A stretch of 64,000 bases of DNA, from contig NZ_VWRQ01000001.1 of the NCBI RefSeq assembly GCF_008635795.1, forward strand, positions 372,001-436,000, in the 5' to 3' direction. Made by a program: the position numbers and the translations under genes. This document shows, in pieces, positions 63,713 through 64,000 of the stretch (positions are counted from its first letter, which is position 1; each line of letters opens with the position of its first letter). The notes under the pieces were generated by a model. It saw only the letters and a program-made list of their open reading frames with translations. It was not told the origin of the DNA and searched no databases. The DNA is from Paenibacillus tepidiphilus. GTDB taxonomy: Bacteria > Bacillota > Bacilli > Paenibacillales > Paenibacillaceae.

Positions 63713-64000
63713 ATGTATAAAAAATTCAAAGCAAAAGTTTGTTTATTTTTCGCCATGCTATTTTTTCTCGTTCCCCTTCTGGATATTGGGCCAGGGAATA
63801 ACAGGGCAAATGCGCTTGATACTGACATCATTCAATACAACGATATCATTGTCCCGGCATGGGGGCCAACTAATGATGCCTATCAAATATCTAATACTCT
63901 TCATAGTTCTACTACGAAGAACACCCTTACCTTTCATTTTCCCGAAATTAAAATTAGTAATATTTCATATAATAAAAAGACAAACCGAATGACCTATATT
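63713..64000 (+). CDS. Secreted protein, 3' end beyond the window
   Basis: An open frame begins at ATG 63713 behind AAGGGAAGGAACTCAT and runs past the window end (96 codons seen). The N-terminus YKKFKAKVCLFFAMLFFLVPLL is a signal peptide, followed by a strand-rich start (DIIQYNDIIVPAWGPTNDAYQISNTL). Probably another surface protein of locus B. The 78-bp gap before it holds nothing else I could identify. Confidence 0.55.
   Translation, partial: MYKKFKAKVCLFFAMLFFLVPLLDIGPGNNRANALDTDIIQYNDIIVPAWGPTNDAYQISNTLHSSTTKNTLTFHFPEIKISNISYNKKTNRMTYI

Overview
The window looks like a chromosomal segment of a Paenibacillus-type member of the Bacillales. The grounds are strong AGGAGG-type ribosome binding sites, frequent TTG and GTG starts, T-rich intrinsic terminators, tRNAs of which only some encode CCA, moderate-to-high G+C outside the CRISPR region, and a DinB / SprT / Ohr / Tad-pilus gene set typical of that group. 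The assignment rests on gene content read by eye, not on a database search.

Positions 1-15376 are a large type I-C CRISPR-Cas locus. Three arrays all point rightward. Array 1 (1-638) is cut by the window edge, array 2 (2169-3892) has 26 repeats and array 3 (12356-15376) has about 45. A compact operon cas3-cas5c-cas8c-cas7c-cas4-cas1-cas2 (4050-12164) lies between arrays 2 and 3. An Rpn/PD-(D/E)XK nuclease gene (784-1647) separates arrays 1 and 2. Arrays 2 and 3 have related leaders with a 45-nt imperfect palindrome at exactly the same distance (137 nt) from the first repeat. Repeats of array 2 differ from those of arrays 1 and 3 mainly in the hairpin loop (ACAC against GTGT/GTAT). Array 3 ends directly against the 3' half of a histidine-phosphatase gene.

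Positions 15.7-26.2 kb hold ordinary chromosomal genes: CGNR zinc finger protein, DinB, small membrane protein, SprT, pentapeptide protein, EamA transporter, Lrp regulator, MBL-fold hydrolase and a heterodimeric ABC exporter. A repeat-rich 900-bp gap (21703-22613) carries a 13-bp minisatellite and a 37-bp hairpin repeat. At 26.4-35.2 kb are tRNA-Asn, tRNA-Ser, tRNA-Glu and two identical tRNA-Leu(GAG) genes, the branched-chain amino acid importer livHMGFJ, alanine dehydrogenase, and a small regulator cluster between the two tRNA-Leu copies. At 35.2-39.5 kb are an AraC regulator with a GyrI-like partner, glutathione peroxidase, Ohr and small proteins.

Two Tad/type II-secretion-like loci follow. 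Locus A (39.6-50.3 kb) is a recognisable Tad pilus operon (TadZ, TadA/CpaF, TadB, TadC, Flp1-like pilin, two TadE-like pseudopilins, a TadG-like protein, TadV peptidase and an FHA protein). Its pilin-like proteins carry G/xxxxE prepilin sites, and a promoter plus an attenuator-like leader precede it. After an epimerase, endonuclease IV and PurU comes locus B (53.7-64 kb). It has a CpaB/SAF protein, a TadZ-like protein without the P-loop lysine, a second CpaF-like ATPase, two divergent TadB/TadC-like membrane proteins, three tiny paralogous hydrophobic proteins and two single-TM proteins without prepilin sites, then large secreted proteins including a PKD-like one. Locus B is the best candidate here for an under-described system.
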